A DNA stretch of 8,378 nucleotides from Pectinatus sp. (GTDB lineage Bacteria; Bacillota; Negativicutes; Selenomonadales; Selenomonadaceae), in the NCBI GenBank assembly GCA_020025075.1, contig JAHHSR010000059.1, positions 1 through 8,378 of the forward strand. The letters are read 5' to 3'. This document shows, piece by piece, positions 6,340 through 8,378 of this stretch. How positions within the stretch are numbered: the first letter of the stretch is position 1; every line of letters starts with the position of its first letter. Below the pieces are notes generated by a model. The model saw only the letters and a list, made by a program, of their open reading frames with translations, made no database searches and was not told the DNA's origin. The translations under genes were made by a program, and so were the position numbers.

Positions 6340-7605
6340 TTATTCGTCAATACGGCTTATATCGGCACCTAAGGAGCACAGTTTGCCGACGAGATTGTCA
6401 TAGCCGCGGTCGATGTGGTGAATATAGCTTATCTGTGTCTGCCCTTCGGCAACAAGTCCAGCTAGGACCATTGCCGCACCAGCGCGCAGGTCAGTAGCCT
6501 TTACCTGGCAACCGAGCAAATGACACGAGCCTTCAACAACAGCCGTACGGCCTTCAATTTTGATATGAGCCCCCATGCGCTTTAATTCGTCAACGTGCAT
6601 GAAGCGATTTTCAAAGACCGTCTCAGTGACCATGCCAGTGCCTTCGGCAACGGTGAGCATGGCCATGAACTGGGCCTGCATATCAGTGGGAAAACCAGGA
6701 TAGGGCATGGTCTTTATATCAACGCAGCGCAATTTTTTGTCAGCGCGCACATGGATGCCCTTTATTTCTTCAATGATTTCAGCGCCAGCTTCCGTTAATT
6801 TGGCAATAACGGGCTTTAAATGCTCGCTGATGGCATTTTCAATATAGACATCGCCACCGGTCATCGCCGCTGCAACCATGTAGGTACCAGCTTCGATGCG
6901 GTCGGGAATAATCGTATAATTGCAGCCGCACAGCTTTTTGACGCCTTCAATTTTTATTACATTCGTGCCAGCGCCGCGGATATTGGCGCCCATCATGTTG
7001 AGAAAATTAGCAAGGTCAATGATTTCTGGCTCTTGGGCCGGATTTTCTAAAATCGTCTTTCCTTCGGCCATGCTCGCGGCCATGAGGATATTTTCCGTCG
7101 CGCCGACGCTGGGAAAGTCGAGATAAATGCGAGCGCCTTTAAGGCCATTTGGCACCGTGGCATTAATGAAGCCGTGCCCAATTTCAATCTTGGCCCCTAA
7201 GGCCTCGAAGCCTTTAAGATGCAGGTCGATGGGGCGCGTGCCGATAGCACAGCCACCAGGCAAGGAAATCTTTGAATGACCGCAGCGCGAAAGCAGCGGG
7301 CCCATGATTAAGAATGAAGCGCGCATCTTTCTTATCAGCTCGTATGGAGCATCGCAAGATGAAATATGAGAGCTGTCGGCAACAAAAATATTTTTTTGTG
7401 TATCGAAATTGACTTTTACTCCTAGCTTGGTCAAGACTTCAGCAATTGTCTTGACATCGTCGAGGCAGGGAACTTCCTCTAAGACGCAGGCGGTATCTTG
7501 CCCGAGCAAGGTGGCGGCAATAATCGGCAAAACGGCATTTTTGGCGCCGCTAATTTTTACGCGGCCATGCAGCCTTTTGCCGCCATTGACAACTAGTTTT
7601 TCCAA
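6340..7605 (-). CDS. murA: UDP-N-acetylglucosamine 1-carboxyvinyltransferase MurA
   Basis: A cytoplasmic enzyme for the first committed step of peptidoglycan synthesis: it transfers enolpyruvate from phosphoenolpyruvate to UDP-GlcNAc. The start is the TTG at 7605, with GGGGGA about 6 bases upstream; it gives 421 residues, the usual MurA length, and places K22 and N23 (SGAKN) at the E. coli numbering. An open frame reaches 72 bases further upstream but that part is not MurA-like. Other landmarks: KMRASFLIMGPL (93-104) with the substrate-binding arginine; LPGGCAIGTRPIDLH, whose Cys119 corresponds to E. coli Cys115, the residue alkylated by fosfomycin, so the protein is predicted sensitive in that respect; YPGFPTDMQAQF with the catalytic aspartate; and DLRAGAAMVLAG near the end with the conserved arginine. 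It is divergent from the symporter remnant. Firmicutes often carry two murA copies; whether this is the main one cannot be told here. Confidence 0.96.
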   Translation of the reverse strand: MEKLVVNGGKRLHGRVKISGAKNAVLPIIAATLLGQDTACVLEEVPCLDDVKTIAEVLTKLGVKVNFDTQKNIFVADSSHISSCDAPYELIRKMRASFLIMGPLLSRCGHSKISLPGGCAIGTRPIDLHLKGFEALGAKIEIGHGFINATVPNGLKGARIYLDFPSVGATENILMAASMAEGKTILENPAQEPEIIDLANFLNMMGANIRGAGTNVIKIEGVKKLCGCNYTIIPDRIEAGTYMVAAAMTGGDVYIENAISEHLKPVIAKLTEAGAEIIEEIKGIHVRADKKLRCVDIKTMPYPGFPTDMQAQFMAMLTVAEGTGMVTETVFENRFMHVDELKRMGAHIKIEGRTAVVEGSCHLLGCQVKATDLRAGAAMVLAGLVAEGQTQISYIHHIDRGYDNLVGKLCSLGADISRIDE

Positions 7606-7637
7606 TTTATATCCCCCGAGAATATTATATCTAATAT

Positions 7638-7666
7638 AGTTTATCATTTTGCACCATATATGGCAA
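7638..7666 (-). promoter_or_regulatory. Candidate promoter of murA
   Basis: On the minus strand TTGCCA (7666-7661), a 17-base spacer and TAAACT (7643-7638) are a fair match. A better -10 (TATAAT, 7629-7624) lies closer to the gene but lacks a partner -35. The palindrome CCATATATGG (7654-7663) overlaps the -35 box. Confidence 0.4.
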
Positions 7667-7729
7667 GCGTTGAACACATACCGATAGTTGTCGCTGTTTT
7701 TCTAAAACTCAGATTAATCAAAAATAATA

Positions 7730-7758
7730 TTGTGAAAAATAGAACGATGACGTATAAT
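7730..7758 (+). promoter_or_regulatory. Sigma-A type promoter of the symporter gene
   Basis: TTGTGA (7730-7735), a 17-base spacer and TATAAT (7753-7758) form a strong promoter. Transcription would start near 7765, leaving about 47 bases of leader before the ATG at 7812. Confidence 0.68.
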
Positions 7759-7775
7759 AGAAAAAAATATTTTGT

Positions 7776-7814
7776 AGAAGGGATTGATATGGATTGAAAA
7801 GGTTTAGCATTATG
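7776..7814 (+). promoter_or_regulatory. Double initiation region with a two-codon upstream ORF
   Basis: AGAAGGG (7776-7782) lies 6 bases before ATG-GAT-TGA (7789-7797), a Met-Asp-stop mini-ORF. It is followed by AAAAGG (7797-7802), 9 bases before the ATG at 7812, which starts the symporter (KNLGKYIF). A TTG at 7794 is an alternative in-frame start. Losing one base between 7792 and 7796 would also explain the pattern. Confidence 0.4.
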
Positions 7815-8363
7815 AAAAACCTCGGCAAATATATCTTTGCCGCTATGGTTTTAGGCATTATTGCCGGCCTCTTGCTTGGTGATGATGCGAAGATGTTCGC
7901 CCCGATAGGCGATTTGTTCATGCAGCTTATCAAGATGGTTGTTATGCCGATGATTTTTTTCTCTATCGTCAGCGGCGCCGCCTCGCTTGGCAATTCTAAG
8001 TCTGCGGGCAAGATAGGTATTGTAACTTTTATTTATTATACCGTGACGACGGTCATCGCAACGATAGTCGGCTTATTCTTTGGTGAAATTTTTCGCCCTG
8101 GCGCAGGGTTAAACCTCGCTGCTTTTGGCAGCCTGCACGATGCGGCGCAATATGCGAGCAAGGGTGCCTTGCCGGGCTTTTGGCAGACAATCATTGGCTT
8201 TATCCCAGTAAATCCATTTGAGGCGCTCGTCAAGGGAAATATCCTGCAGATTATCGTCTTTTCCCTTTTTCTGGGTTTTGCCATTGCCGGCTTAGACCCG
8301 AAAAAGCGTCAGTTTCTTGGCGATATTTTTAACTTAAACCGCCAGAAGTCCTCCACCTCTTAG
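7812..8363 (+). pseudogene. Dicarboxylate/amino acid:cation symporter (DAACS), N-terminal fragment
   Basis: Secondary transporters of the GltP/DctA/SdcS-like DAACS family import glutamate, aspartate or C4-dicarboxylates with H+ or Na+. Residues 1-174 match the family: PIGDLFMQLIKMVVMPMIFFSIVSGAASLGN (31-61, in two conserved helices), KSAGKIGIVTFIYYTVTT (63-80), FRPGAGLN (94-101), and IPVNPFEALVKGNILQIIVFSLFLGFAIAG (131-160). Normal members have 400 or more residues. The serine-rich re-entrant loop and the NMDGT-type substrate motif that follow in the family are missing. After codon 174 (AAC, ending 8333) the frame enters unrelated sequence, LNRQKSSTS, and stops at TAG (8361-8363). The cut coincides with TTTAAC followed by an IS-like hairpin. 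The fragment cannot form the substrate site, so it is most likely inactive; the rest of the gene may lie beyond the element. The specific substrate, and so a gene symbol, cannot be given. Confidence 0.8.
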
Positions 8364-8378
8364 GTGGGGGATGAAGGC
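8334..8378 (+). mobile_element. Probable end of an IS200/IS605-family element, truncated by window edge
   Basis: Directly behind TTTAAC (8328-8333) the sequence loses all similarity to the symporter and forms a strong subterminal hairpin: CCTCCACCT (8350-8358), loop CTT, AGGTGGGGG (8362-8370), nine pairs with one G-T wobble, flanked by GCC and GGC. Subterminal hairpins without terminal inverted repeats are the mark of IS200/IS605 elements, and TTTAAC is the target remembered for IS605, whose left end inserts 3' of it. On that reading this is the left end and the element points right; its tnpA/tnpB genes would lie outside the window. The family call rests on recall and structure. The boundary could be off by a few bases. 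Confidence 0.55.

Noticed and set aside
7606..7677. Upstream extension of the murA frame (24 extra codons to an ATG at 7677).
   Set aside because: The extra residues do not resemble MurA, they would run through the candidate promoter, and the TTG at 7605 has a good ribosome binding site and gives the exact family length and residue numbering.
7718..8011. A 97-codon minus-strand frame over the symporter start.
   Set aside because: It is the reverse of a conserved transporter coding region and crosses a good promoter for that gene.
8340..8378. The terminal hairpin as an intrinsic terminator or a CRISPR repeat.
   Set aside because: No T run follows the stem, and only one copy is present with no spacers; placement inside a truncated gene at TTTAAC fits an insertion end better.

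Overview
The window looks like a short piece of a draft chromosome from an anaerobic, low-to-mid GC Firmicutes-type bacterium. The 3' tail of the 5S rRNA, strong GGAGG-type ribosome binding sites, a MurA of the Gram-positive/Negativicutes kind, a short CstA and a secreted RsiV-like protein would fit the Negativicutes (Selenomonas/Megamonas/Phascolarctobacterium relatives). That placement is inference from recollected family features, not from a search. Both edges fall inside repeated sequence: a 5S rRNA on the left and what looks like an insertion-sequence end on the right. Such points commonly break short-read contigs, so the window may be a complete contig.

Layout from left to right. Positions 1-97 hold the end of a 5S rRNA and its terminator (+). 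Positions 146-1539 (-) hold a DcuC-type C4-dicarboxylate transporter gene that is broken: it has no usable start in the homologous frame and needs two further frame corrections. Positions 1707-3890 (-) hold a two-gene operon, a CstA-family peptide/pyruvate-type transporter followed 21 bases later by a secreted DUF3298/RsiV-like protein, with a clear promoter and a terminator. Positions 4060-5160 (+) hold a stand-alone threonine-synthase-like PLP enzyme with an N-terminal zinc ribbon. Positions 5186-6268 (-) hold an Old Yellow Enzyme-family flavin oxidoreductase with a C-terminal iron-sulfur cysteine cluster. Positions 6340-7605 (-) hold murA, starting at TTG. Positions 7812-8333 (+) hold the first 174 codons of a dicarboxylate/amino acid:cation symporter, cut off at TTTAAC by a hairpin-bearing sequence resembling an IS200/IS605-family end.

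The genes are mostly separate transcription units with divergent or convergent neighbours. Only cstA and the DUF3298 gene are convincingly co-transcribed; murA and the flavin oxidoreductase may be partly linked across a weak hairpin. A shared theme is organic-acid and amino-acid uptake (DcuC, CstA, DAACS symporter). Two of these three transporters are disabled here, one by small indels and one by an apparent insertion, which suggests relaxed selection on dicarboxylate uptake in this lineage, if the sequence is accurate.

I did not find a convincing new defence, CRISPR or other multi-gene system. The most informative features are the multiply damaged dcuC and the insertion-type end at the right edge. 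No gene-free stretch exceeds 300 bases; the largest are 1540-1706, 3891-4059 and 7606-7793 and hold promoters and terminators.
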